A DNA stretch of 64,000 nucleotides from positions 1,024,003 to 1,088,002 of the forward strand of contig NC_030987.1 of assembly GCF_000149955.1 (NCBI RefSeq). The letters run 5' to 3'. The notes under the pieces are model-generated. The model had not been told where the DNA came from and did not search any database. It was given only the letters and a program-made list of their open reading frames with translations. Shown here piece after piece: positions 34,874-47,600 of the stretch (positions are counted from its first letter, which is position 1; every line of letters begins with the position of its first letter). Both the position numbers and the translations under genes were made by a program. The DNA is from Fusarium oxysporum f. sp. lycopersici 4287 (taxonomy: Eukaryota > Ascomycota > Sordariomycetes > Hypocreales > Nectriaceae).

Positions 34874-35860
34874 TTACAGCTTAAGAGTGGCACCAGCAAC
34901 ACCAACAACAGCTGACTTGACCTTGGAGGAGCCGACAAGAGAGTACTGGTAGGGGATGTTGGACTTGGAGATGGAGCCCTTGGGAGCATCGTTGGTGGAA
35001 CCGCCCAGGTTGACATCGTTGACAGAGATGGAACCAGTCTCCTTGGAGTCCTTGGAGGTGAGGGCCTTCTTAGCGCTGGTGAAGGTAGTAGACTCAACAA
35101 GAACCTGGGCACCCATGCGGGAGTTGACACCGGTCACGCTGATATCCTCGTAGTAGTTGTTGAAGACGTGGACGAAACCGAAACGGACAGAGGGAGCGCG
35201 AGATCCAATGCTGGACCAGTGGTTGTTGGCGTAGGTAACGTGGAGAGTACCCTTGTCCTCGGAACCGTTGTTGTCGGAGTGGCCGACGAGAGAGGCCTTG
35301 TGGTGGTCGTGGAAGTGGGTGTTGGACACGGTGACGAAGTCAGAGGCGTGGGTGACATCGAGGAGACCGTCGAAGAAGTCCTTGTCCTTGGACAAGTCGG
35401 AGGACAGCTCACAGTGATCGACCCAGACGTTGGTGGACTTCTGGATACCGATGGCATCACCGTTGGCAGCAACAACGTTCTTGATCTTGAGGTTGCGAAC
35501 GATGACGTTCTTCTGCTTGTTGATGTAAAGACCAATGTTGTCAAGAGAAGCACCAGCGGCACCGACGATGGTCTTGTCAGACTTGACGCGGATCTTGTTG
35601 TTTCCAGAGATCTGGCCCTTGACGTAGATGACCTGCTTGCCCTCCGACTCAGCAGCCTTGCTGAACTCGGCGAGAGAAGAGACAGTCACGGTAGCACCAC
35701 CAGCACCACCGGTAGTACCGCCGTTCTGCGTAGCGTAACCAATGTTGGCAGCATCGGTGATGGCAGCTCGCTTGCCAAGAGTCTTTCCGGCCTCCTGGAA
35801 GGTAGGAGTAGGGACGGCGCTGACCAGAGCAGCGAGGTTGAGAAGACCGAGGAACTTCAT
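34874..35860 (-). CDS. Pectate lyase, polysaccharide lyase family 1
   Basis: A 328-residue secreted enzyme that cleaves polygalacturonate by beta-elimination in plant cell walls. It has a signal peptide (residues 1-15) and a likely Kex2 site, LGKR at 28-31, ending a short propeptide. The parallel beta-helix motifs are NVWVDHCEL (Ca-binding Asp near 148), DGLLDVTHASDFVT (about 164-177), FHDHHKASLVGHSD and SRAPSVRFGFVHVFNNYY, containing the RxPxxR catalytic Arg region (about 221-226). It is intronless with very strong C-ending codon bias. The length is normal for fungal PL1 enzymes. A TATATAAG box lies about 150 bases upstream. Confidence 0.95.
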   Translation of the reverse strand: MKFLGLLNLAALVSAVPTPTFQEAGKTLGKRAAITDAANIGYATQNGGTTGGAGGATVTVSSLAEFSKAAESEGKQVIYVKGQISGNNKIRVKSDKTIVGAAGASLDNIGLYINKQKNVIVRNLKIKNVVAANGDAIGIQKSTNVWVDHCELSSDLSKDKDFFDGLLDVTHASDFVTVSNTHFHDHHKASLVGHSDNNGSEDKGTLHVTYANNHWSSIGSRAPSVRFGFVHVFNNYYEDISVTGVNSRMGAQVLVESTTFTSAKKALTSKDSKETGSISVNDVNLGGSTNDAPKGSISKSNIPYQYSLVGSSKVKSAVVGVAGATLKL

Positions 35861-37174
35861 GTTGACGATTTAAGTGTATATATCAAGAAATTGTGTAAAA
35901 GAAAGAGTGGAAGTCGGAACCAGTCCAGACAGTAACGATTGAAAAAGAGTTGGAAAAGAGGAGTGAAGGATGAAGGACAAAAGAGGTGAGTTGGTGGTCA
36001 CAACGAGGTTCTTATATATGAAGCCATCGCGAGATGTCGTGCTCAGTCGCCCTGATTATCGAACACTGAACCCCTGATGCGGTGATGATCAATTGCCGTC
36101 GACAACATTGAACAAGATGGTGGTTCCAAGGGTTTGAAACGTGTTTACACGAATAGGATATTTCTCCGGTATTGAAACGGTAGGTGGGCCAACAATCCGG
36201 AGCAGAAGTGGATCCTCAATGCCGGACCATGCCATCGGCGCTCGGCCGGTATCGGTAACGCTGGACGTTTTCATTACTAGCTCCCAGTTAAACAGTTTCA
36301 GGTCTGGCATTTGGGAGGTTGACAGAACAAAGAAGAGAAACCAACGCACATAGAATTCGAATACTGCATCTCCGGATGGACATTATCGTGTCTCATCATC
36401 TCGAATATTCGGTCAGTAATACCCCGAGCCCAATATGACGACGTCTCATCAGAGGAGACGATGCAACATGTATCCTTTAATTCGCCCACTACGGAAACGC
36501 GGCCTCGTCCTTCTTGGCAGCCAAGATACACTGGAGCTTGAATTAATCTTAACTGACCTTGGCTCTAACTTAAGCATCATTGGAATAAGCTTAAAGATAT
36601 GTCTACATATGACGAACGACGAGTGACATGCTTCATCAAGTATATGTCATGAAGGCTACCTAATGAAAGAAGAACTGACTTATCTATGCTCGCACATTCA
36701 AGAAAGCTTTGCCAACATCATTTTTGTTTGTACCGTCAAGTGGGTGACAGTCACGAGAGCTCGTATGATTGAAACACTTCGAAACAGCCCGATTATTCAG
36801 CCTTTCATCTCATCAATCTCGGACTGCGCATTCACCATTCTCCCACCAATAATTGCGACCTTGTCAACTTGGGGGTGGGTGGAGCTGTCATGTAAGGAAA
36901 ACGGTAAGGCTAAGCGCTACCTAGGCGCTGTACTGCTGTTTCATATGCACCAAGTCTTCGTGGGACCAGCCTAGGGGGGGAGAAAACACGAGACTAGTTT
37001 GGTGATAGATCGGTGGGTTTTGGTGTAAGTCGGGGAGAGGCAAGAAAACTTCGGACCTCTATACTAGGGAAGAAAAGATCAAAGTAAATTTAATAAGGCT
37101 TAAGGAAATCTAGTATAATTTAGGTTCTGTTCATACTAATGTGGTAGGATGTCTTCTAGGTTTGCCTCATCTCG
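35861..37174. other. Intergenic region, pectate lyase promoter
   Basis: About 1.3 kb containing the pectate lyase promoter on its left and the 3' flank of the M4 protease gene on its right. The part 37060-37140 is AT-rich. ORFs here (for example 36663-36974) have no recognisable product. Confidence 0.5.
36011..36018 (-). promoter_or_regulatory. TATA box of pectate lyase gene
   Basis: TATATAAG on the minus strand, 151-158 bases upstream of the start codon, followed towards the gene by pyrimidine-rich coding-strand sequence. Confidence 0.5.
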
Positions 37175-38604
37175 TCAAAGGATACTGCACCAACCTCCAC
37201 TTGAATCAGTACTGGCGCCACTGTCAAAAACACCGACATCTAGCCAAGCCTTCTTGATTTTCTTCGCATCAGTCGACCCATAGAGCTCTTGCGCACAGTC
37301 AACAGTAGCAGTTGCAAATTGCTTGAACGTAGACCTAGGAGGGATTTTGCCTGACCTCAAAGCTGCCCACCAAATCTTGCCAGCCTTTTCCTAAGAGTAA
37401 CCGCCGAATGACACAGAAGCCAGATAGAATGCTTTGTTGGGGATTCCGGAATATATGTGTACTCCGCCGTTATCCTCAAATGTTGTCCTAAATTGCTTCA
37501 TGTGTCCAACCTGCGGGTCTTTGCCCTGAGAGACATTAGCCGCAGCTCGCTGTTTGTGGAGTTGCAGAAGGGTATAAGAGTCCAAGGAGCTTGCACTTAC
37601 AAAAACGGGATCGTCGTAGGCAGTTCCAGGCTCCTTCATGCTTCGCAGAGCAGTGCCCTTAACTCCAGGAAGAATGCAGTCTTCGCCGATTAACCAGTCT
37701 GCAACGTCCGATTTCTCGTCCTGAACCCTTTGCTTGACCATGATGCCGAACGCATCCGAGATATGCTCGTTCAGAGCACCGGCCTGACCATAGTAGTCAA
37801 GAGGGCTTGTGTGCTCTGTGACTGCATGTGTAAGCTCATGGCCGATGACATCGATGCATCCGGTAAAGTTGTTGAGAAACTCGCCGCCATCGCCAAAGAC
37901 CATCTGAAGTTTTTCTGGGTCCCAGACTAGATAGATATTATTAGTAGAAGTCAAGTCCACTGCGATTGCAACTCACAAGCATTTTCATATTGTTTACCAA
38001 AGTGAACAGTGCTGATGACGTCCATATCCTTGTTGTCGATTGACAGCCATTGGAAGAACTTTTTGTAGAAACCCAAGACAAGTCCCACGTTTTCGAAGGC
38101 CTCGTTGACAGCCTTATCGGAAGATGGTTTGGTTTCTTCAGCTTCCTTTTTCCCGTTGTCACGAATGAGGTCGCCAGGTAGATCACCCTCGTTTGAACTC
38201 TCGTGTATGTCGTACACCGCACGGTAAGGAGGGTCGTCCGTAGCTGTTAACGATGGGACAACGTGTGAGGTGCCGGGTTCTGATGACTGCGAAGATCCCA
38301 GCGCCTGCTGGGCCCCTCTGACTTTTCCGATAATGGTTTCTAGATGATCAAGACTTTTTTTGGCCCTTGTACGCTGAGCATTATCGGCTTGATCTGAAGC
38401 GATGACATTTCGAAAAAGTTCAGGGGGAACGATCTGCTGCTGGACTTGATTGTACGTTTTCAAATACTGCTCCCGTCGTTTTTGGCAGTTTTTCAAGAAT
38501 TGTTCGGTGTGTGCAAGAGATGATCGTGCTACCTCTCGGTGCTCGGGGGTTGTTGCTTTGCTCTTCGAGATAGCTCGCAGGAGGTGAGGAGGAATAGCAA
38601 CCAT
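37175..38604 (-). pseudogene. Protealysin-type M4 metalloprotease with premature TAG
   Basis: Three exons, 38604-37977, 37926-37601 and 37525-37175, with introns of 50 and 75 nt containing CTAAT-type branch sites. The protein belongs to the thermolysin family. It has zinc site HELTH (His239, Glu240, His243), third ligand in NEHISD (Glu263), and the substrate-side GGVHIYSGIPNKAF motif. The N-terminus has the protealysin PPL prodomain signature (IPPHLLRAI) and no signal peptide, suggesting cytosolic or unconventional localisation. A TAG at 37393-37391 ends the frame at 362 residues, exactly where the family has Trp in a GGYSW-EKAGKIW context. The same frame continues 71 more codons to TGA at 37177-37175. 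This could be a null allele, stop readthrough or base error. The intact downstream frame argues that any loss is recent. Confidence 0.8.
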
Positions 38605-41366
38605 GATGAAATTTATGAATATGAATAGACTGTGACAATACTCGTTCCGAAAGGGGTTATGAAGGTTTGAAGGAGGGAGAAGAGGGAGAAAATGGGAAGA
38701 TCCAATATACCTGTAGAGGTCAAGGAAGTGGCTTCCATAATAACATCTATGGATGGTATCAGGAAGGCATGCCTCACGGAGCAAGATATCCTCTGACTCT
38801 GGACTACCTAACCTAGGATGCCCAAATACCTAGTATTAAAACCCACTAACTTATCCAAGGTAAGCTTGCCTAAATCCTTTCATCGCTCAGGATATAGATC
38901 CCAAGTTTTGGCAAGTTCAAACGATGCAATGTTTGGGACACGGAGGCATTGGATTTACGGCAGGAGCGAGATGAAAACAATAAACACGATGATGATTACC
39001 TTAGCTAACTAACTTGCCAATTCTTTCCATCATATTTCAACTTGACGCTTTAGCTACTACCTTATGTTATGTTAACAAATGCACTGTGATTGAGAACGCA
39101 GTGGTGCTGTTCACACTTCTCATGCTAGACAAGCTCGATACCTCTGCTACATTCAACAGCAGCATAACCACAAATATAGAGAACAGATCTTTAAGAACGG
39201 CTCGGGGATGATCCCTGGCTCATCAGCGTCGATTTATCGTCAGAGAATGCGACTCACAACACAAAGCTGCCAGTGTAGAAGTACACAATAAAGATACAAA
39301 ACAGGAGGTGTTAAGGTAAAGTTACCAGAGAAAAGAATACACTAGATTTGCATCACGTTTGATGTATTCATCCTGTCATTTATTCTACTTTTGAGCAAAA
39401 GATTATCTATCAAGACAGCCATCTTCCTTCTCTGAAGCGAATGGAGTGTGAATTATATGATAGATAAATCGTGACTACTTGTGGGCTTTTCAAGAGGGAG
39501 AAACAACGAGAATTCGAATAGGTCAAAGGAAGTTGGAGTACAATTACAACAGGTACCTCAAGGAATATGCCCGGTACAGCAGTCCAGCAGTTGCGCACAC
39601 AAAGTGAAGGGGCCAGTTGAGGCCAGACCACTGTCACTGTGGGCATGCCATCAGCTCACTTCTTACCAAGTCTATGTGTCTGAACTTAGGTGTTGGTGTA
39701 TTGTTTGACTTTTAATGCATCGGTTTCGATGTCACAACTGATCGAGTGTGAAGAAATGAAGCTCTTTGCCCATGTTTCATGCAAGTGAGTATGACTTTCG
39801 AGCCGGTCGAAGTAGGTAAGCAATACTAATCATGGAATAATATTACTTATACGAGAATTGATTCAATGTTTTTTGCTGGGAAAGGGCGTCCAGGAGATAT
39901 ATAAATAAGATAGGCATCGAACTCTCCAGGCCTCGGTCCATTGCCTTGATATCATCCTATCTCAGGTAGCCAAGTGATCAATCTCCTATCTTATAAGGCC
40001 ATAGGTCGTGAATTCCATTTCACTTTTTGAAAAGAGAGAGTTTTGGTGTAAGTTTCGGGTAGGTTGCAGGGATGCGAGCGAGCTTTTATACTGAATGGCG
40101 ATAACCTTTTGGGGTACCTGCATATCCGCTCCACCCACACACGGGGAATCCTTGCGCTTATCCCTTTTGTGATAAACCTTGAATCATGGATGCACAATCA
40201 GTGTAACTGTGCAGCTGTCAGCTTACATTAACTTTCACACCTGAGCCATCGTGATGCGATTGATGTAAGAAGCAACGACGCAGATAAGTGAGACCCAACT
40301 GGAACCACTTCCACCAAAGTATGCGGCTCAACCATAAACAACAGCAGCCATGTCTCACTCCCTTCAGCCAGCCGCATTTCCCAGCACACCCTCACAGCCC
40401 AAACAATACTATTTTCTCAGCCAAGCACTCTAATTTCCCTCAAGTTGACGATCATAGATAAGCTCAAGATTACGCGTCTGCTAAATTCTCAACTCAGCAA
40501 ATCGATAGTCTTGGCGTTTTCTTTTTGACCATTGGCAATATCTTGGGTGTTACTCCCTTGATTGACACCTCCTCTTTGTTACACGGCGATTGCATATCAC
40601 CCTTTATTCTGCATATGTACGTACAACCCTCCGATACAAACTGCCCAGCTTGGCTGAATGCAGCCCAGACTCATTCAATCTCGCCTGCGTCAAAGTACAT
40701 CACCAAAAGTGAACAAGTCAAAAAATGTTTTCAGCAAAATGTGCTGCTTCTATTCCATTCAAAAACAGATTCTATCTGCAAAAGGTATCGTGCGTAAAAA
40801 GTGGCATCTAATAATATGCAATGCGTCATCCAATCCAATCCAAAGTAGTAATTCATCCAAGCCATGTCTTCCTCTGTCAATGTGTCATAGTCCATCTCTA
40901 GTTGAAGCTTTCATACAAAAAATCACAAGCTCATCCATCATATGCCCTGTGCATATCTCCCCTCCCAAGCAAGAAGGGGAAATTGGGCCAAGACGCTTGG
41001 CTTGAAGCCAAGTTTGGTCCGTCTCGGCGGGCTCAAGAGAGCAGGTCCTCATTAAAAATCGCTAGGTTTGTTGTTCAAAAACGTGATGTTTGCTTGCCAA
41101 GAGCCCTTTTCCCATGTGTGTTGTTTTTGTTATGATTTTTCTAGCGTTTTTTTTTTTCCTTTGCCCGTCTCTTTCTTTGTCATGAAGTCGCCCTCATTCC
41201 AAAAAATACTTCCGAGTGACGAAAAGGTTGGGTTGCCTTGGCAAGCATGTAAGGATCGACTCGAAGTAAGGTAATTAGGATGGTCTGCTTTCCGCATGTA
41301 GGTTTCACAACTCTACATGCTTACAGTGACCCCGAAAGAAGTAATTGTAGAAGCAGAAGTGAAGAT
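38605..41366. other. Intergenic region
   Basis: About 2.8 kb without a recognisable gene. Short ORFs (for example 40525-40797 and 40658-41005) overlap one another in different frames and lack family features. The left end must hold the M4 protease promoter. Confidence 0.5.
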
Positions 41367-42708
41367 CTAGATGAGGATCTGGGCAACCATGAGGCCAGCG
41401 AAGGCGGCAACGACGCTACCGGCCATGCGAGAGCCAGAGTTGACAGGAACGGGAGTGGTGGCGGGCTCAGAGGGTGAAGCACCAGAGCCTGTGGCTGTGG
41501 CAGCTCCGGCACCAGCATCAGACTCAGATCCGGAACCAGAGCTGGAACCGGAACCCTCAGTGGCTGTGGCAGTAGCCTCGGCCTTGGTGCTGGTGGCTGT
41601 GGCAAAGGTAGTAGCGACCTCAGAGGTCTTGGTCTCCTTGGCAGACTCAGTCTTGGACTCCTTCTCAGCGGACTTGGTCTTAGACTCGTGAGCGCTGGTG
41701 GTCTCAACTGCGGAGGTGGTGGCCTCAGCAGTCTTGGTCTTGGTAGGCTCGGCAGTCTTAGTGGTCTTGGAAACCTTGGAGACGGTGGTGCTGGTGCTGG
41801 TCTTGTCGTCGTCGGAAGAGGTCTTCTCAACCTTGATGCTGGTCCAGTCACCGGTCTTGTCAGTGTAGACGTACTGCTTAGCGCCCTTGTTCTGGCCAGG
41901 AGCGTCCTTTCCAGCGTAGTCAATGATGGTCACGCTACGGTAGTAGGCATCAAAGGGAGCATCGTCGAAGTCAGTGTAGCCACCAGCCCACTCTCGGGTA
42001 CCTTCGTTGCTGTTCTTTCCACCAGCAACCCAAGTACCAAGCTTGACCTGCATAGGAGTCTGAGGGAAACCATTGACACCTTGAGCATCGGCAGCGTTCA
42101 GAGTTCGGACAACGGCATCGTCAATGAGCCAGTCAATCTTGGTGGAGGTCCACTCAATGGAGTACTTGTGAGTAGTGGTAAGAGGAGCAGCGACGGGATG
42201 GTACTGGGCACGGTCGTATGTGGTAGTGTCGCCCTTGCTGAAGTAATTGGACTGCACTTGAGCATCATCGCCGCCAACCCACTCCCAGTCAACCTCGTCG
42301 AGGTCATCAGACTGGAGAACGGCGGAGGTAACGATACCCTGGCCCTTAGCAGCCTGGACAACAACATCGACACGACCAAAGAAGAGGTAGTTGTTGGATC
42401 GAATTGTAGGAGCATCGGACTCCTTGTTGATGCGGAATAGAGCACCACGGTCGCTGTACTTGAGTTCGGTTCCAATCATGCCGTGGAAGGCATCACATGC
42501 ACCCTTGGCCAAGTCGCAGTCGACCTCGTTATCGCCAAAGGCAGGATCAGCGGGGCAAGCTGTGATAATGTCAGTCTCTTTGCAAGTTATCTATAGCAAA
42601 TGTTTACTCACTCTTCTTCAATGGGTTGCAGTCAGTGAAGGTCTGAGCAGAAACCATACCAGCACAGGCAAGAGCCATGGCGGCAGTAGTGAAAGCTTTT
42701 GAGAACAT
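41367..42708 (-). CDS. CRH-family GPI-anchored transglycosylase (GH16)
   Basis: A 429-residue cell-wall enzyme of the Crh1/Crf1/Utr2 type that links chitin to beta-glucan. Exons are 42708-42612 and 42559-41367; the intron is 52 nt. Residues 1-21 form a signal peptide, then a Cys-rich start (TFTDCNPLKKTCPADPAFG). The GH16 catalytic motif reads DEVDWEW with Asp120, Glu121, Asp123 and Glu125. GTREWAGGYTDFDDAPFDAYYRSV is the conserved acceptor-site region. A Ser/Thr/Lys-rich stalk follows from about residue 265, and the C-terminal hydrophobic tail (SVVAAFAGLMVAQILI) after an NSG-type omega region indicates GPI anchoring. Codon bias is strong. TATATA sequences lie 141-166 bases upstream. Confidence 0.93.
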
Positions 42709-43846
42709 TGTATCTTGTATTTGTGGTGTGTGATTGCTGTTGTATGCTTGTCGTATATTTCAATCTCAAGGTGTTGAGTTGATATCAAGAGGTGTCTTGA
42801 GCGATGGAGTGACGACCACTTGTAACTTGTATGTGTAATAGGTCTAGGTATATACCTGAGCGAGAGTGTATATAATAGCAAGCAAAAGAGAGTAAACGGA
42901 GGTTACTTGAAGCAGGTGAAGAGGTATTAAAAGGTATGAAGATAGTGAAACTGAGAGAGGAAGAGGTCCAGGTCAGTGAATGGAGACGTTGGTGTTTTAA
43001 TGGCAGCGCCCTCCCTCTGTCTCGGCGCCTGTAGACGACGAGAGACGTCTCTAGACTAGAGGCGCTTCGGGTCCGGGTGGATCTGGAGGAGCCTCAACCC
43101 CTGACCCTGATCCTGACAGCCAAGGGAAGCCGAGCTCTGGAGCTTGCCAAGTTTGTCTTAGGGGCAGCCAGGGGCTCGTTATTGATCCATGTGCCCCTGT
43201 CATGCCACAGAGCATGGGCTTTTCTACTGAGATTCCGGTTTCGAGCGAGACATGATTCACCCAAGAACAAGACATTTCTAGGCGTTAGGCAGTTAGCGGC
43301 TGAGACAAGAAACCGCCACGATCCAGAACCGGCGGATGCTACTGTGAGCCAGTGGGTTTAGGTGCTTAGTCGCTGATGAGAAATTATGGTGAGGGCCTTC
43401 TGGAAAAAGCTGACAGTTGATTAATGTAAGCCACGTTCTTTGTGGCTAGGGTAACACAGCATCAACACAAAGCACTCGCTCAGAAGCCCACTATGAGATG
43501 CCGATCTACCGTTCAGTGCATCTGAGTGACAATTCTTAGATAGCATCACCTAAACTGGCGAGATGAATCACTGCGGCAAACTGAATCTTGGCTTGTGGTC
43601 GCCTGAGCTAATTCGCATCCACAATTGGACACAATACGAATTCTCACATGGCCAATATCCCGTACTGATAACTCTTAGCATCTTGGTACAGGCGATCACC
43701 ATGTCAATCAGACACTAAGGTACTATACGGACTCGAGCATCATCCCGTTGAGATCTGCTGTGACTGTGGCAATAGGTGGAGAGACGCTGGAGATCAATGA
43801 ACTATGACGTTTGTAGTTTTCGTATAATCCTCAGATCGTTCTTTGT

Positions 43847-43863
43847 AAAAAAAAAAAAAAAAA
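43847..43863. repeat. Poly(A) tract
   Basis: Seventeen consecutive A residues, without an adjacent recognisable retroelement. Confidence 0.8.
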
Positions 43864-44627
43864 TGTTTATTCGAGTTTGAGTGTGAATGTCGTGATGACG
43901 AAGCGCTCTAGACAAGTCTTTTCCTGAAGCAGAACTCGTTCACGCCTCAGCCAGTCAGAGGCACGCAGTTCCTGACGATCACCCTGTTCTGACACGCACC
44001 GTCTAGAGATTCGTAAGTCAAACCTCCCTAAACTCACTGTCTGGTTTCGGAAAAAGGCATGGCAGAGGCTGGAAATAACCACCAAAATTCCAACGAGGGG
44101 CAGCAGAATACGAGCACTCTCCCCCCAAGGGCCCAACCTTTCACAGACATGCAGATTCATTTGACGATTCGTAACGATATTGAATTGCTCGGCAAGTTTT
44201 CCGTTAGCCCTTCGCCTTGTGCTGATAAGGGAAATGGGGGAACAGGGGGGCCTTGGACATGGGCATGGGCAGAGACAGGATGGAAAAGGGTGGGTAATGC
44301 CAGACGAGAGGCGCAGACTATCTCGAGCTATTCCGGCCTAGTCTGGACCCCTGAAGGAGCTGGAGCTGCACCCCTTCGAGTCAACTTGTCAGAAAGTGTC
44401 GCACAGCATCTGGTTCATGCATGGAAGGGAGAGTGTCCCAGGGTTTTGGTTTGACCAACAATCCTCCACATACTCCAATCACCATTGCTGTTCTGTGCAG
44501 TATCTTTGAGAACTCACAAACTGATTTCGTCGTTCTCAATATGGACCGTAACAGAAGCAACACGAGATTACGCCCAAGATAGTCTGCTTGGCGTATGTCA
44601 CTAGCAGTGAGCACCCCAAGGCCCAAG

Positions 44628-44644
44628 TCACTCACTCACTCACT
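44628..44644. repeat. TCAC microsatellite
   Basis: Four perfect TCAC units plus one base. Confidence 0.8.
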
Positions 44645-47600
44645 GTTGTGTTGGGTTGGGGTATCAGATTACGCATCGTATTCCCCCAAATTGCTACTCT
44701 TGGTCAAACATTGGCACTATCAAAGCGATAAGCCAAGGGCAATGGCCTCTATTGCTTCTGCCCTGCCCTGTGTCCGTAGGTAGTCAGAGGGACACTCGCC
44801 CTCGCTTGAGCCCGGTTCAGTGCCGAGTTTCCATCGAACCCATGCATGCATTCTCCATCTTTCATCTGCTCGTCTCTTCTCCATCTTTCCCGAGAGTCCG
44901 TGTTGATCCAGAACAAGATAGAATGGGTTCATTGATCAAAGAATAGATTTCGACCCGCCTCGACGTCACTATTCCCACTTGATCTGGGCAATCCATGTTG
45001 GCACAGTAGCAGTAACGTTGCAAAAAGAAACATAGCGAAAACCCTAAGAGAAAAAAACACGAGCCTCATCACGAGGTCTAGAGCTAAAGCGAAGCATAAC
45101 ATACCAATGGCACTGAACCTCGCCGGACAATTTTGGGCTCAGCCCGCCACATGATATCGCCTCTGTCCGTAGCTCGATAACGTGTTCTAATTTTATTCTT
45201 CACCTTGGCCTACCTGAGTTAGCCCTTGGCAGTCCCGTCGGCCATTTTTTTGGTGAGTGAGGGAGCATTCTCGCCCAGCCCGATTGCCGCTTAGTTGCTC
45301 ACTCATATGACCATTCAGGGCTCTAGGCCTCCAAAGAGTTTAGGCCGAACCGGGCCTTTGAGCTCGAATCAAATGCCCTGCCGCCCCCCTCACTGTAACA
45401 CGCTCGATCTGGGGGGGCGCTTGATGGTCCCTGAAAGAGGGATGAAAGACGATTGAATGTCATCGCGGGCGGGTTATGCCTGTGCCTGTCATTAATTAAT
45501 TGCATTATTAAGGTTTTGTCATTGTACGATGCTATAAGTCCATCTTGCTCTGATTTGTTTCTGACTTTTCAATCCTCTGTTTCACTCTGTCGCATATATC
45601 ATCTTGAGCGAAACATTCTATCCGCTTGCATAAGACATGTCCTTATGCGATACAGCCAAGTGAAACTGCGTCATGCCAAATTGGCTGACAATTTTCATCA
45701 CCTCGGTATTGAGTTCACTCAACAGACGATATACACACTCAGCACGAAGATAACATCATCCCATCAAGAGAATGTTTTGCAAATCCTCATTTCAGGCCCT
45801 GTCTTTTGCTTCTGCTCATCACGTCCGTCTATCTCAGATCCTTACTCTCCTCACAGTGCCAAGCTAAAGCCCCCTTGGTCTAAAACTGACCCTGAGTTTC
45901 AGAATCTCTAGATGTTCACCGAACTATCCAATCGAAGTATTGATTGCCCTCCTGCAAAGGGAGTTCTGACGCGCGGTATTTTCTTCCCCATTCGAGTGAT
46001 TGACGTTTTCTTTTCCACCTTCACGTGGATTTACACCGACACGAGGTGATCGACATGAACATGTCTACCATCTCGGTTTTCTTGACGTTTTCGGTTGATA
46101 CCTCGTGTATCTGTTCCTTCACGGTTCCTTTCCGTTCTTTACTGTGATGTTTCCATTATTCAATCCAGCTTCTCGTCTAACAATTCGGCCAGTTGCCTCA
46201 TTGCAGAGCCGATGGCCGAAACCCCCATATTTTCAACATCATTGTGGTCCTCCCCACCGGATGATTGGCATTGACACCTAATACCTTGCCTGTCACTTTA
46301 ATCCTGACAGGTGATCTTAACACACAGTCTTCGATAACTGCAGCCCTAGTGAAATCGTGTTCCGTGTTGATTTTTCTCATGTTAGTGCTTGAAGCTGAAT
46401 ATCCAGATGTCATCATTCAAGTATCGGCAAAGATTCATCCTGAAGGATTCAATTACTACTCGAAATCATGCACTCGTAACCTGAGACGAAACCACCTCGT
46501 ATCATCTCCTTTCCCAGTATCGCACCCGACACAAACTGTTGTGTTTGGCCGGGATATCATATCATGTCTAGGGATGTCTATCTGAAACCCCGATTATGCG
46601 AAACCCTCATTTCATTAATGTTAAGGAACCTCACTTTGGGCAATCAATCCGTTACCCCAGTCTCTCATTGGACTTTCACCTACAAGAAAGGAAGGACCAT
46701 AAAGGACTTGGATCATACGATGCATGAATGTGACAATTCAGTCCTAGTATTGTTCTTGAATCATTACTATTCCCAGTTGCGAAGTTTACGCTTCCGCTCC
46801 AATCATTAGAGCAGTAAATGCACCACCGAATCCTGCGAAGATCATCATCGTATAGCGATGGCTCTGGCGAGTCTACAAAACGACTTGCTACCCTAAAACT
46901 TTCAAGTACTCCTATCTAAGATAAAGATGCTGCATAGCAATGGTCTAGCTCCGCTCCCTGTATACTGTAGCGAGACGCCTGCACTGAAATACAAGAGAGT
47001 AACGTGTCTGCTTGTAGTTGTGTGCACAACTGTGCCACTCAATTGTAGTCCAGAGCCAGCTTGAAGTAATATCAAGGTAGCATCCCTTAATTTATATGAT
47101 CTGCAATGATGGTTGATACAACGGCGGGAAACGACAATCATGGTAAGGTTGCACCGTTCTATGTTGCACTGAAATGAGCTGAAAAGTTAATGCCTATTCA
47201 TCCGGAAGTATGTTTAAAGTTCATCAAGCAGTCGATACGAGACATCGTGTGTTGCATTGAGCTGAGGTATCGCTAGACAAAGGCCTTCCTCATACCTGAT
47301 AGCACGAGCCATCATACATAAATAGAATTGACCACATATTTGTTACTTCAATATCACTGTTTATACTCATGATAAGTTACTATGTATTCATCCACAGATC
47401 TGATTGGAAAGTTCATCAATGGAGTATCTAGGGAATACAAGTTGTGGCTATCCACAAAATTACAATGTTATGGTAGATTTGTAGTGCGCCAGACATTTCG
47501 CTTAGATAATGTAGTATGAGCGTCAGTCTATTTATATATGAAATTAATGGGCTCGGATTCCGTTACGATTATTGCCGGCGCATCAGAGGATGTTGGTTCG

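Noticed and set aside
35168..35935. 255-codon ORF opposite the pectate lyase
   Set aside because: It is an antisense shadow created by C-ending codon bias of the real gene.
44059..44454. 131-codon plus-strand ORF (MAEAGNNHQN...)
   Set aside because: No recognisable family; overlapped by other chance ORFs and lacking clear splice or promoter context. Kept as possible but not annotated.
45453..45911. 152-codon plus-strand ORF
   Set aside because: Unusual Cys/Leu/Ser composition without domain features, which looks like chance in a gene-poor region.
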